In this document: positions 10,093 through 20,875 of the stretch, in pieces
Numbering within the stretch: position 1 is the stretch's first letter
Layout: every line of letters begins with the position of its first letter
DNA from: Rugalucina vietnamica
Lineage: Eukaryota; Mollusca; Bivalvia; Lucinida; Lucinidae
Assembly (NCBI GenBank): GCA_964017185.1
Contig: OZ024874.1
Span: forward strand, 51,612,856-51,676,855
DNA: 64,000 nucleotides
Direction: 5' to 3'
Translations under genes and position numbers: made by a program
The notes under the pieces: model-generated
Seen by the model: only the letters and a program-made list of their open reading frames with translations
Told to the model about the DNA's origin: nothing
The model's database searches: none

Positions 10093-13000
10093 TTATTTCT
10101 TGAATAGTGCTGATGTGTGCTGGTGAGTTCTTTGATGGCTGACTAGGCCAATTCTGGCTCTAAACTGTCGGTTGCAAGTAGAGCAAGTCAATGTCATAGA
10201 GTCTGCTGGTGGCACATTTGTTTTGGCTTTGCGCTCTCTTCGCTTTCTTTCAGCTTCACAGATTCTCTTCTTTTCATAGAGAGCTGCTCCTTTGTTGATG
10301 AGACCTCGCCACTTTGATCGCTCCTGTGCAGTCTGTTCCCAGGACCCCATTGGTATTTCGAAATCCTTCAGAGAGGCTTTGAGGGTGTCTTTGTAGCGTT
10401 TCTTCTGGCCACCTTGAGAGCGCTTTCCCTCCTGTAGTTCTCCATAGAAAACTTTCTTTGGAAGTCGCGCATCAGGCATTCTTATAACATGGCCAGTCCA
10501 TTTTAGCTGTGCTAGCTTTAAGACTGTATGCATGCTTTGCATCCCTGCTTTCCTCAGGACCTCTGTGTCTGGAATCTTGTCCTGCCACTTGATTTTTAAC
10601 AACTTTCTCAAACAGCTTAAGTGGAAATGGTTAAGTCTCTTTGCATGGCGTTGGTATACTGTCCAGGTCTCACATGCATACGAGAGGGTTGGCAGTACCA
10701 CAGCCTTGTAGACTTTAAGCTTGGTGTCAAGCTTGATTCCATTTCGCTCCCAGACATTTGCACGGAGTCTTCTGAATGCCACACTAGCTTTTGCAATTCT
10801 GGCAGTGATCTCATCATCAATACGCACTGCTCTGGAGAGAGTGCTTCCCAGGTAGGTGAACTTGTCAACGACTTTCAGTTTTTGCCCATTCACAGTGATG
10901 GTTGGTTCATTATATGGTTTTCCGGGGGCTGGTTGGTGTACAACCTCTGTCTTTTTTGTGCTGATTGTGAGATCATAGTTATCACATGACTGTGAGACTT
11001 GATCCATGGCTCTTTGCATTTTTGCCTCTGTGTTGGCATTCTTATCCATATCATCTGCATAGAGGAGCTCATCTAGCACATCAGTCCGGACCTTAGTTTT
11101 GGCTTGCAACCTTCTGAGGTTGAATATGTTGCCATCAAAACGGTACCTGATTGGAAAACCAGTGTCACTGTCCTGAAAAGCATCCATAAGCATGGCAGAA
11201 AACATCATGCTGAACAGTGTTGGTGCCAGAACACAGCCTTGTTTGACCCCATTTGTTACTTCAAATGGTTCAGAGAACTCTCCATCATTTTGCACACGTG
11301 CCTGCATGCCATCATGAAACTGCCGCACCATAGCTATGAATCTGGGTGGACAGCCAAACTTGGCCATGATTTTCAAGAGTCCATCACGACTAACAGTGTC
11401 AAAAGCTTTGGTGAGGTCAACAAACGTCATGTATAGATCTACATTCTGTTCTTGGCATTTCTCCTGAAGCTGTCTTGCTGTGAAGATCATGTCTATTGTC
11501 CCTCTGTCTTTTCTGAATCCACATTGACTTTCTGGGATAAGTCCCGTCTGATCAAGATGAGCATTCAGACGATTTAACAGAATTTTTGCAAGTATCTTCC
11601 CAGCAATTGATAGGAGGGAGATGCCTCTGTGATTGTCACAGACTTGAGGATTTCCTTTCCGCTTGTATAGGTGGATTATGGATGCATCCTTCAATTCTTG
11701 TGGGAAAGCCTCCTTCCTCCACATACAGTGAAACAACTCTGTCAGTTTCTCTGCCATGGGTAGCCCCCCAGCCTTGTAAACTTCGGCAGGAATTGCATCT
11801 GCACCTGGGGCTTTGCCAGATGATAGTTGTTGAACTGCTTTTCTTGTTTCCGTAACGGTAGGAAATTCATCTACCAGAACGTTGCACTCTATCTGTGGAA
11901 GTCTGTCGATTGCATCCTGATTGATGCTTGATGGTCGATTAAGCACACTATTGAAGTGTTCTGCCCACCTTTCCAAGATAGCTTCTTTATCTGTGAGAAG
12001 AGTGTTTCCATCTGCATTGAGCAATGTGGTGGCTCCAGAACTCTTTGGACCATAAATGGTTTTCAGTGCATCATGAAATTTCTTCATGTCCTTTCTATCC
12101 GCAAAAGACTGAATTTCTTCTGTTTTCTTCCTCAGCCAGGAATCTTGCATGTCCCTAAGCTTGGTCTGGACTGTCTTACAAATGTTGCTGTAGGCTGCTT
12201 TCTTTGATACTGAGCTAGTATCATCTTGATGTGCCTTGAGCAAACGGTGCTTTTCTTCAAGAAGCCTCTGAATTTCATCATCATTCTCATCAAACCAGTC
12301 TTGATGTTTGCGAGATGGATGGCCTAAGGTGCTTGCAGCTGAAGAAAGAACTGTTTTATGGAAAACTGTCCAGTTTTCTTCGGGGTCCTCTGAACTGAGA
12401 TTCATTGCATCCAGTTGGTTGCAAATGTCTGTTAAGAAATCTTGTCTCATGCTGTCTTTATTCAGCTTTGAGACATCCAGTCTCTTAGGAGCTTTCTTGC
12501 CTTGAGGTCGCCTCGCAGGCTGTATTCTTAGGTTGAGTTTGCTGACAACCAGTCTATGATCTGTCCAGCAGTCTGCACCACACATAGTCTTTGTCACTTT
12601 AACATCCTGCCTGTCTGTTCTCCGCACTATGACATAGTCTATGAGATGCCAGTGTTTGGAACGGGGATGCATCCAGGATGTTTTGTTCCTATTAGGTAGA
12701 CGGAAGACTGTGTTGGTGATTAGAAGATCATGTTCAGCACACTTCCTGAGAAGCAAGAGACCATTGCTGTTGCACTTTCCAACCCCTTCTGGACCTATAA
12801 CTCCTTCCCAGGTCTGGTGGTCTGTACCCACTCTGGCATTAAAGTCGCCAAGAAGGATAAGCTTGTCTGTGCGGGGTGTTGCAGAAATAACATTGTCTAG
12901 GTCATCATAGAACTTGTCCTTGACCTCATCTGGATTGGTCAGTGTGGGTGCATAAGCACTGACAATAGTTGCATGTTTATTGTCTGACAGAGGAAGTCTC

Positions 13001-13251
13001 AATGTCATTAGACGGTCATTAATGCCTTTTGGCAATCCTGACAGCTTACCAACAAGTTCTGTTTTGATGGCAAAGCCAACTCCTGCTTCACGCCTCTCTT
13101 CACTTTTGCGTCCACTCCAGAAGAAGGTGTATCCAGCACCAACTCCTTTGATCTCCCCAACATCTGCGAACCGAGTCTCACTCAATGCAGCTATCTGTAT
13201 ATCATACCTTCCAAGTTCTCTGCCCACAAGGGCCGGGACGTTGCCTCCATT
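10093..13251 (-). CDS. LINE ORF: endonuclease plus reverse transcriptase plus C2H2 finger
   Basis: A single open frame of about 1050 residues encodes, in order, an exonuclease-endonuclease-phosphatase type endonuclease (ALSETRF near residue 14, LLGDFNARVG near 125, IDYV and TDHRLVVSK), a reverse transcriptase (NHRGISLLSIAGKI, FVDLTKAFDTVSRDGL, GVKQGCVLAPTLFSMMF, LLYADDM), and a C-terminal CSTCNRQF...HQRTH zinc finger. It nicks target DNA and copies its own RNA. The first GTG codon is at 13225-13227, but homology reads upstream as NVPALVGREL to a stop at 13252-13254. The N-terminal strand with the first catalytic asparagine (usually WNVR) is therefore missing. This is 5' truncation with no internal stop or frameshift, so the copy is young but unlikely to be active. 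The clade (RTE-, I- or Nimb-like) is uncertain. Confidence 0.93.
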   Translation of the reverse strand, partial: NGGNVPALVGRELGRYDIQIAALSETRFADVGEIKGVGAGYTFFWSGRKSEERREAGVGFAIKTELVGKLSGLPKGINDRLMTLRLPLSDNKHATIVSAYAPTLTNPDEVKDKFYDDLDNVISATPRTDKLILLGDFNARVGTDHQTWEGVIGPEGVGKCNSNGLLLLRKCAEHDLLITNTVFRLPNRNKTSWMHPRSKHWHLIDYVIVRRTDRQDVKVTKTMCGADCWTDHRLVVSKLNLRIQPARRPQGKKAPKRLDVSKLNKDSMRQDFLTDICNQLDAMNLSSEDPEENWTVFHKTVLSSAASTLGHPSRKHQDWFDENDDEIQRLLEEKHRLLKAHQDDTSSVSKKAAYSNICKTVQTKLRDMQDSWLRKKTEEIQSFADRKDMKKFHDALKTIYGPKSSGATTLLNADGNTLLTDKEAILERWAEHFNSVLNRPSSINQDAIDRLPQIECNVLVDEFPTVTETRKAVQQLSSGKAPGADAIPAEVYKAGGLPMAEKLTELFHCMWRKEAFPQELKDASIIHLYKRKGNPQVCDNHRGISLLSIAGKILAKILLNRLNAHLDQTGLIPESQCGFRKDRGTIDMIFTARQLQEKCQEQNVDLYMTFVDLTKAFDTVSRDGLLKIMAKFGCPPRFIAMVRQFHDGMQARVQNDGEFSEPFEVTNGVKQGCVLAPTLFSMMFSAMLMDAFQDSDTGFPIRYRFDGNIFNLRRLQAKTKVRTDVLDELLYADDMDKNANTEAKMQRAMDQVSQSCDNYDLTISTKKTEVVHQPAPGKPYNEPTITVNGQKLKVVDKFTYLGSTLSRAVRIDDEITARIAKASVAFRRLRANVWERNGIKLDTKLKVYKAVVLPTLSYACETWTVYQRHAKRLNHFHLSCLRKLLKIKWQDKIPDTEVLRKAGMQSMHTVLKLAQLKWTGHVIRMPDARLPKKVFYGELQEGKRSQGGQKKRYKDTLKASLKDFEIPMGSWEQTAQERSKWRGLINKGAALYEKKRICEAERKRRERKAKTNVPPADSMTLTCSTCNRQFRARIGLVSHQRTHQHTSALFKK

Positions 13252-13294
13252 TTATAGCATGATCTCTCTACTTGTTACAGTCGAAATTTAAACC

Positions 13295-13345
13295 TAGCTT
13301 TTTCATGTGTCTGTGTCGGACCTGATCGGAAACTTCGACGACCAG
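13295..13345 (+). repeat. Fragment of MITE family K
   Basis: CTAGCTTTTTC...TGTGTCGGACCTGATCGGAAA matches the inner right part of family K (for example near 18633-18685). Confidence 0.45.
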
Positions 13346-13548
13346 TTTACTCGCGTAGCGGCTCATATGTGTTCGAAAACGTGACCTACTTTTCGACGTT
13401 TCTGTAAGCGTCCAAGGCAGCTGTCATATCGTCATCTGGCTCGTGTATACTTTGCCATTCTGAAACATATGAATAGAAATGTTAGGGCTTATCAGCTTCA
13501 TACGTGTATGCCTGTTGTGTACACACGTCTTTCACCATTTAAATGGTG

Positions 13549-13935
13549 GGTCACACTAGCACCCACGCATGCTGCGGATAGTTGCTGATACTATACGTAG
13601 CAATGCGCCGAAAATTGTGGGCAGGGCTAACTGTTATTATGTATAATAATTACCTAGATCAATGCGAATACATACGGGATAAGTTACGGATATATTCGGA
13701 TCCCATGTGTTACGTTTAGGTACGGACAGATACCTTCAGATTCGCAATGTTACGCCCTCTTGCGTATAAAACGGTGCAATGTGATATTTATTGTCAAAGT
13801 ATAGTCATACTAGCACATGCGGATGAGACGGACGCTGCGAACAAGTCTTCCGTATCTATGCGTTATTTCCGTAACAATTCCTATCTAATCCGTATATGAC
13901 CGTAGCTTTACGTGTTGTATCCACAGTGTCATACC
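13549..13935 (-). mobile_element. Solo arm of foldback family G
   Basis: GGTCACACTAGC and ATACTATACGTAGC match the reverse complement of the right arm of the large foldback element near 24080-24170, including GTGGGC-GGGCTAAC. No second arm or GGATATCC array is present, so it is a truncated or related shorter element. Confidence 0.7.
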
Positions 13936-14300
13936 TGTAAACCCTAAAACGCGGATGAGTCGATTTTCTTTGTTTGTGACGATTTTCTTAGATCTCTGTA
14001 AGATCTATAGCCTAACCATTTGCTTAACAAGAGCAAAAAAAACTGTAAATCTGTTCTGGATGAGTGAGAAATACGAAAATGTATCTGGTGAGGAAAATAC
14101 CCATTAACATGACGTGGAACTGCATATCGTAAATGAAATAAAATGTTTTGATGAAATTGGAATAACGCCTACTTTTGGCAAAGGTTCTAGCCTCTCCTTC
14201 GTGAGATTTGAGAGGCGCGGCTGTGAAAACTGGGATATGTCACATCATGTAACATTTCATCGAGATTTACAGTTTCGCGAGCACTTCGCAATTAAGTAGC
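13936..14300. other. No recognisable feature
   Basis: Spacer between the solo foldback arm and segment copy alpha. The 61-residue frame at 14114 has no domain. Confidence 0.3.
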
Positions 14301-14644
14301 TGATCAACATACTATATTTTCATGTGAAGGTTCGGTGTTGATGTGTGTTATCATGGGGCGGATTAAGGGGTTCAAATTGAAAGAGGCCATTGCTTCATTA
14401 CACGTCATGTACCGCCTGATCCCTGCAAATCTGCTAGAGCCTCACATCGTGAATCTTCTGTTTTTCCTGGTCGTACTGTGAGTCGGTGCTTATGGATTAT
14501 GCTCCCCACCCCCAGTAATTCCCCCCACCCCCAGTAATTTTATATAACTGATCGTTCCAAGGCGATACTTCTGTTTTGGTTCTAATTGTGTTTTGATGTC
14601 GGATTTTTTCTGCTGTTTGAGCCTTATGTACCTTTTCATATTTT

Positions 14645-14836
14645 TAGTTCAGTTCGGGTAACTGAGTGGCCGCCTATTGGGGAATAGCTGCTCACTCGGC
14701 TTACGATGTTTTATGTTTTCTTGGTATAAGTTCCTAAGAGTAATTTTAGTTTTTTCCCACCCTTTGGTTTATGGAGTGGGAATTTCTTTCTGTTTGCTCC
14801 ATTTCCTGATCATTGCCTACTTGTACCTTTTTAAAG
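14645..14836 (+). mobile_element. 3'-end fragment of retroelement V
   Basis: AACTGAGTGGCCGCCTATTG, CACTCGGCTTACGA and CCTACTTGTACCTTTTT match the 3' region of the element at 62735-62893. It is 5'-truncated. Confidence 0.7.
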
Positions 14837-14990
14837 TAAACTAATCCTGTAAGAAGTATGGTATGAAAGTTAATCTTTTGAGCCGGAACTATATCAGACG
14901 TATACATAAGGCAGAGGAGGCCATATCTGTATCTTCTCAACCCACATCACGCAATTGACTAATTAGGAAATCTCTTCAAGACTTAAAAAT

Positions 14991-15226
14991 TGAGCCGCCT
15001 CGTGGGAAAACCATCAATGTGGTTTCTGACCAGGTCCGACACAAACTGGCCTGTACAAGCACAGAAAAGAGCTAGAAGCTTGAAATTTCGGATTTAAGTT
15101 GAAGAGGAATTGTACTATCCGAGTAGCGAAAACAAAGGCGCTGATCAGCTTCGCGGTTGCCGCGAAGCTGATCTGCGCCTTTGGTTTCGCCTATGCAGAT
15201 TGTTGGTTTTCCCATGGGGCGGCTCA
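14991..15226. mobile_element. MITE K, copy 1, with internal hairpin
   Basis: The inverted termini are TGAGCCGCCTCGTGGGAAAA at the left and its near-complement at the right. Inside, 15126-15190 forms a hairpin around TTCGCGGTTGCCGCGAA. The segment copy at 20305-20335 lacks the insert and reads straight through GACTTAAAATGGTAAAA, which fixes the boundaries. Short open frames here are readings of the palindrome and not genes. Confidence 0.9.
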
Positions 15227-15773
15227 AATGGTAAAAAGGAAAGCTGTGGACAAATATGGATGGCATATGAAAATCCGACTGCAGAGAAATTACAAAATAC
15301 ATATTTATCATCTATTGAAATGTGAACCAATGCCAAAATTATGTTCCCTGTGGAAAAAGAAAACGCGGGAGATTTTATTTCATTTCAATTATTTCTAACT
15401 GTCCGCTCCTGATTTGTTTTCATTTTTGTGGAAGACAACAGTATAAACGGAACATTGAATACCATTTTTCTATTCGCTGCTCTCTGCAAGCTTTTCATTG
15501 ACGGATTGTATATAATACAGATAATGAATCGGAAACAGACTTAATATAAACAAAAAGTTTTCGTGCCCCCTAATTGCAAAATGATCAATATGTTTGCCTT
15601 TTTGATTTTATAGCCATGTCAGATAGTCTTGGATTCTTGACACATTAATAGTCAAATATTTCTGAGCTTCATGTCAAAAGGCCTTGTTTTACTGCATGAA
15701 CAAGGAGAACAAATGAATTGCAATGCAACCCTGTCAGCGGGCTATATATGGCGTCATGAGTAACTGCTAAGTA

Positions 15774-16272
15774 CAGAAGGTGGACAAAAGTATTCGTCGC
15801 GTTTGTAAAACTCCATTGACTACAATGTATTTTCATGTTTGCGAGAAAAATTATCCTGCTTCTCCCAGTTAACGTATTTTAATATCTTTGGTGTCATTTG
15901 AAAGGTAAATGAATAAAGCAATAAACAAGGTATTTTCATTTAATTCCATGCAAGCGTTTTCAAGCTACAAATTTTTTTGAAAGTTGTGAAATATTTTTTG
16001 ACAATTTTTGGGCGACGTCACCATTGACGTCAATGGGAAAATGACTTTTTCAAAATTTCCTGAAACTTTAAACTGTTGTTTTGGAAAAATGAAATGTCGG
16101 AACTTCGTCAAATGACCTTTATTTATTGCTTTATTTATTTAACTTTCAAATGACTCCAAAATCATGAAAATATGTTGACCAGAAGAGGCAGGACAATGTT
16201 TCTTGTAAACATGAAAATACATTGAAGTCTATGGAGTTTTCAAAAGTGACGAATACTTTTGTCCACCTTCTG
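15774..16272. mobile_element. Tc1/mariner-like MITE M
   Basis: CAGAAGGTGGACAAAAGTAT at the left and its complement at the right are flanked by TA dinucleotides (15772-15773, 16273-16274). The termini resemble Tc1-type ends. The two halves are imperfect inverted copies of each other (for example AAAGCAATAAACAAGG against TTTATTGCTTT), with no transposase frame. Confidence 0.92.
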
Positions 16273-17060
16273 TACTAGCGCCATTGTAGGTGCCCAGCCT
16301 AGCCTGTATACATTTCATTTACAATTGATAATCATTATGGCTTGTCAGGCAAAGTTTGTCCTAATGGTCCAAACTTGTATCATAGAGTTAAGCTCAACTT
16401 GGATTCTCAAAAAGAATAAATAAAAACATATTTATTAAAAAAAACAACAACAACAAACAGCAACTTAAAACCCTCTTTACTTACTGATCATGAAGCAATG
16501 GGTATAAATAAAAGCACATTGATTGTTTGGGCATGGTGCTGCTAAGACTTGTACATCAGGATGATACATTCAGTGTCATTAATATTGATAAATCTGGATC
16601 ATGTATGCGTGTAATAGATTTCTTACGCTCTTGACAAAATGTGTCCCATGTGAATCAAATCCATTTAATGTACCACATATAGAAACAGTTTTATCAGTAC
16701 AACATAAAACATAAGAGATACGCTCTTAGAATCAGCGAATTATTACCCACATTACATAATGTCCGATTTATAGCTGCATGAAAGTGAACATCAAGTTGAA
16801 AGTGATTTTACGACACATTGGCATGCAGTGTGTGTCATCAGTATATGGAATAATATGTTCTCTTGTTATTTTGTTATGACCATTTAGAATAAATCTAATT
16901 TTGAACAGTTTTATTTGTTGTTTTTCTTTTCGACATGAACAATGGTTTCAATTTTATTGCTTGCCCATCATTTAAAAAAAATCATGAATTCACCATACCC
17001 GTTTAGTTTCAGGTACATGGGGCCAAAAGACACTTTTGACACATTAAACCTTACATAGAA

Positions 17061-17204
17061 CTATTATGATCGTAGTAGACTCGCGTTACAAATTTACCGT
17101 CATATATCTGAAAGACAAGCCTGTTCCTACTGGTCAAATAAATTCATTTCATTCAAAATTTTAACGGTTAATATGTGACGTGAATCTACTACGATCGTTA
17201 TAGG
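17061..17204. mobile_element. Short palindromic MITE E, copy 1
   Basis: CTATTATGATCGTAGTAGAC pairs with CTACTACGATCGTTATAG about 140 bases on, with further pairing of ACAAATTTACCGT against ACGGTTAATATGT. Confidence 0.75.
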
Positions 17205-17210
17205 TTTATA

Positions 17211-17547
17211 TAATTGGGCAAATAGGTTACTGTATAGGCGGCAACTTTAATATACACATCTTGGCGTGGTCGGCTAGTCCATCTTTTCAAGTAGAAAGAT
17301 TATAGACAGGTCGAACTCAGTCATCCTGGATCGCTGTCACATATTTACCGTTAGAAATCAGCTACCTGTATTCTGTCCAATCCAATGAAGACAAACTCGT
17401 ATTTCTTTCGTATTTTCTAACGGAAAACATGTAGGTTGAATAATCTTTTAACTGTATACCTTTACCGTTTTTCTAAGTCAAAAGTAGACCATACCCAATA
17501 ATGTATTCATGAGGTAACGCCCATACAGTAACCTATTTGCCGAATTA
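17211..17547. mobile_element. MITE F, copy 1
   Basis: The inverted ends are TAATTGGGCAAATAGGTTAC and GTAACCTATTTGCCGAATTA, flanked by TA. The block copy at 25128-25150 reads GGTTTATACATCC without the insert, which confirms a TA target duplication. Confidence 0.9.
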
Positions 17548-17576
17548 TACATCCTATACTTTTCATTGTTATAGAT

Positions 17577-17718
17577 CCCGGACGATCGTGGTAGACTTTC
17601 GTCACATATATACCGTTATCAATAAGAATGACACTCCTGTTCCTATTGGGCAAATAAATATCATATGTATAACGGTAAATCTGTGACGTACAATGTAAGT
17701 CTACTACGATCGTCCGGG
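17577..17718. mobile_element. Short palindromic MITE E, copy 2
   Basis: CCCGGACGATCGTGGTAGAC pairs with GTCTACTACGATCGTCCGGG, and internal ACCGTTAT with ATAACGGT. Confidence 0.8.
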
Positions 17719-17929
17719 AACCAAATAATACATCACGCCATGCTGCAAACTGAAAACATGTCTTTCTGATAGCTTACAACAACGTGATATCTAAGAGCTG
17801 TTAGAATAATTTTAGAAGTATTCCTTTCAAAAACATACTCAGACAGGATTTGAGTTTATATTTACACCTATAGCAAGGCTTCTGATATCAGGAACTCGCA
17901 GATGGACACCTACTTATTGATACATGTTA

Positions 17930-18200
17930 TTACGAAAACACGCATATGAAATACACAGACATTTTTTTCAGATGAAATATTAAAAACAAATCATCAATAA
18001 AAATTGATATGTTTATTATTTTTGCTGAAAACAATCTAATTTTCGGAGCAAAAATAAGAAAAAATGTATACCCCTGTTTACCCCCTTTTTTCAATATAAA
18101 AGTGGGATATAAGGGGCATCAAGTAGCACATTAGACGTCTGATAAGCTCTTGGGGGCATTCATTGCAAGGGCTTATTTTCATAATGTTAATGCTTGCCCA
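17930..18200. mobile_element. MITE C, diverged copy
   Basis: The landmarks are TTACGAAAACACGCATATGAA, CAAAAATAAGAAAAAATGTATACCCCTG and AAAGTGGGATATAAGGGG. The central hairpin is deleted here but partly present in the block copy at 25640-25690. Confidence 0.65.
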
Positions 18201-18481
18201 CCATGTATGCAGCCTCTTATGATTCAACGGCTCACGCTAACCAAACGGAATAGAAAATAAATAAATATAGCATATGTTCGTCTCTGTTGTCACAATGGAA
18301 ACTTACTCTTAGTAAATTCGAACGAAATCAAAGTAAAATAGTGTCTGCAGTATTTCTTTTATCTTAACAGATGAGAAAATAATATCATTAAGTCATTGTT
18401 GCACTTGCGCTTCTTTTCATCTATCTCAGATATAATGAAGTTAATCAGATAGAGACAATTTTTGAAACAATGTTTATTATT

Positions 18482-18718
18482 TGAGCCTGTGCATGAGAAA
18501 ACCAACAATTTGCATAGGCGAAAACAAAGACGCAGATCAGCTTCGCGGTGACCGCGAAGCTGATCAGCGCCTTTGTTTTCGCTACAAGGATAGTACACTT
18601 CCTCTTCTTTTTAAATCCGAAATTTCAAGCTTCTAGCTTTATTGTGTGACTGTGCAGCCTTGTTTGTGTCAGACCTGGTCGGAACCCCAAATTGTTGGTT
18701 TTCTCATGCACAGGCTCA
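18482..18718. mobile_element. MITE K, copy 2
   Basis: The ends are TGAGCCTGTGCATGAGAAAA and its complement. The hairpin is at 18519-18581 with loop region CGCGGTGACCGCG. The block copy at 28500-28515 (TTTATTATTTCAAGG) is the empty site. Confidence 0.9.
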
Positions 18719-18976
18719 TTTCAAGGTCTTATCTCTCATAACGATCTTTGCTATCACACAGCAACTGCCAGTGCATTATATTAATGGTATTCTGGGCTTT
18801 TTTAATCTACAGATAACGAATTCAGTTATATTTTGTCTTAAGAAGCGATGATATTCTAACCATAGCTGTCGATTTATATACCTGATGATCGCGAATAACG
18901 CGGGATGTTGGTTGATAGAATGCAATGCATTGCATTTTGGGTGCTGCATTACAGGTTGGAGAGAAAGTACATGCAT

Positions 18977-19200
18977 TTCGAAAACACGCCCATGCAATTA
19001 ACAGAGATTTTTCGAGCTTAAAATATTGAAAATTTTCAGCTGAAAAATTTTGATAGTTTTCTTACTTTTCCTCAAAATATAGATTGTGGGTACACGTTAG
19101 CAAAAATAAGAAAAATAGGTATACCCCTGCAAACCCCAGTTTTACTATATTAAAGTGTGGTTTAAGGGGGTATTCATTGCACGGACATGTTTTCCTGATG
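18977..19200. mobile_element. MITE C, copy
   Basis: CGAAAACACGCCCATGCAAT at the left, then ATAGATTGTGGGTACACGTTAG without its complementary half, then AGGTATACCCCTGCAAACCCC and a TGCACGGACATGTTTTC end. Confidence 0.7.
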
Positions 19201-19260
19201 TATACTCTCTAAGAATGGTTTACGGGAATACATGTTTATGAAAATTATGTTCTTGCGTCA

Positions 19261-19860
19261 ACTGTTCATCGCAACTGTGAAGCTTCTAGCTTTTCAGTGC
19301 AAGACCATCTTATAACAAGTAATTTAATTAGAAAAAAATCATGTGGTCAACCGAAAGGAAAAAAAAACAATACATACAACTATGTAACCCCGCCCCCTTT
19401 GATTCTGCTTACGGTTTTCGAGATTTTTGTACGTGTTCAAATTGCACTGTAGATTGTAGACCATAGTGTTATACCTGAATGTATAGAACAATGTTTCTTA
19501 GTTGATATTCAGTAAAAGTTGAGAGCATACTGCTTGCTTGTATAATTATACATGCAGTTTTAATCAGCCCAGTGTCGCAAAGTTCAAAGTCATGGCGCAA
19601 AAAAAACGTCGCACGAAATAGATCTAAATGCAACGTAACGTCGACTTTATTATTACGTCATTGACATCATTCCTATTCAAAAATTTCATTTAGTTGTACA
19701 GACGCTATTTAGACAATTATTAAGTAAATTTGTTTCACATAAATCCTGCATTTTCAAAATCCGAAGATGAGTTGAAGCTGCGCACTCGTGAAAATTCTGA
19801 TGTTTTCAACTCACTCGATGAAATATATTTGGTATTCACCTCAAAAAAGCAAATATCCTC
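19261..19860. other. No recognisable feature
   Basis: Junction between block copies alpha and beta. AT-rich and non-coding, with a short ACGT-rich patch near 19600-19640. Confidence 0.35.
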
Positions 19861-20008
19861 TATATATTTTCATGTGAAGGTTCGGAGTTGATGTGTGTTA
19901 TCATGGGGGCGGATTAAGGCTTTCTGGGATGGCGGTTCAAGTTGATAGAGGTCATTGTTTTATTACACGTCATTTTTCTCACAATAACATAAAATAACTT
20001 TGTTATAT

Positions 20009-20185
20009 TGGTCGTGTAACTGAGTGGCCGCCTATTGGGGAATAGCTGCTCACTCGGCTTACGATATGTTTTCTTGGTATAAGTACCTAAGTGTCATTTT
20101 AGTATTTTTCCCACGCATCGGTTTATGCAGTGGGAATTTCCTTCTGATTGCGCCATTTCCTGATCATTGCCTACTTGTACCTAAT
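20009..20185 (+). mobile_element. 3'-end fragment of retroelement V
   Basis: Same AACTGAGTGGCCGCCTATTG to CTACTTGTACC sequence as at 14645-14836, present in the equivalent place of both blocks, so it predates the duplication. Confidence 0.65.
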
Positions 20186-20875
20186 CCTGTAAGAAGTATG
20201 GTATGAAAGTTATTCTTTAAAGCCGGAACTATACTAGACGTATACATAACGCAGAGGTTGTCGTTTCTGTATTCTCAACCCACATCACGCAATTGACTAA
20301 TTAGGACTCTCTTCAAGACTTAAAATGGTAAAAAGGAAAGATGTGGACAAATACGGCTGGCATATGAAAATCCGACTGTAGAGAAATAAAAAAATACATA
20401 TTTATCATCCATTGAAAGGTGAACCAATGCCAAAGTTATATCCCCTATAAAAAGAAAACACGGAGGACTTTTCATTTCAATCATTTCTATATGTCCGCTC
20501 CCGATGTGTTGCATGTTTGTGGAGGACAACAGTATAAACGAAACCATGAATACCATTTTTCTTTTCGCTGCTCTCTGTAAGCTTTTCATTGACGGGTTGT
20601 ATATAATACAGATAATGAATCGGAAACATACTTAATATAAAAAGACAGTTTTCGTGTCCCCTAATTGCAAAATAATCAATATGTTTGCCTTTTTGATTTT
20701 ATAGCCATATCAGATAGTTTTGGATTCTTGACACATTAATAGTCAAAGATTTCTGAGCTTCGTGTCAAAAGGCCTAGTTTTTCTGCATGAACAAGGAGAA
20801 CAAATATACAGGCGCAAATGAATTGCAATGCAACTCTATCAGCTGGCTATATGGCGTCAATGAGTAACTTGCTAA

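Larger units (their letters stand above)
14300..19260 (+). repeat. Segmental block, copy alpha
   Basis: Most of this interval aligns collinearly with 19860-29395. Examples are 14308-14380 with 19864-19930, 15230-15770 with 20326-20870, 16297-17200 with 24200-25135, 18230-18480 with 28250-28500, and 18870-19260 with 29075-29260. Divergence is moderate, and each copy has its own insertions. No clear gene remains, but the duplicated order shows an old tandem duplication of a locus rather than independent repeats. Confidence 0.8.

Noticed and set aside
10621-12910. Plus-strand frames opposite the large LINE ORF
   Set aside because: They are antisense shadows of the minus-strand reverse-transcriptase frame.
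15099-15398. Frames with ENKGADQLRG-type peptides here and at 18359 and 43617
   Set aside because: They are the six-frame reading of the MITE K palindrome; the peptide appears on both strands because the DNA is self-complementary, and none has gene context.
16340-16425. Possible short coding end before AATAAA in blocks alpha and beta
   Set aside because: Differences between the two copies are nearly all non-synonymous, as expected for neutral DNA.
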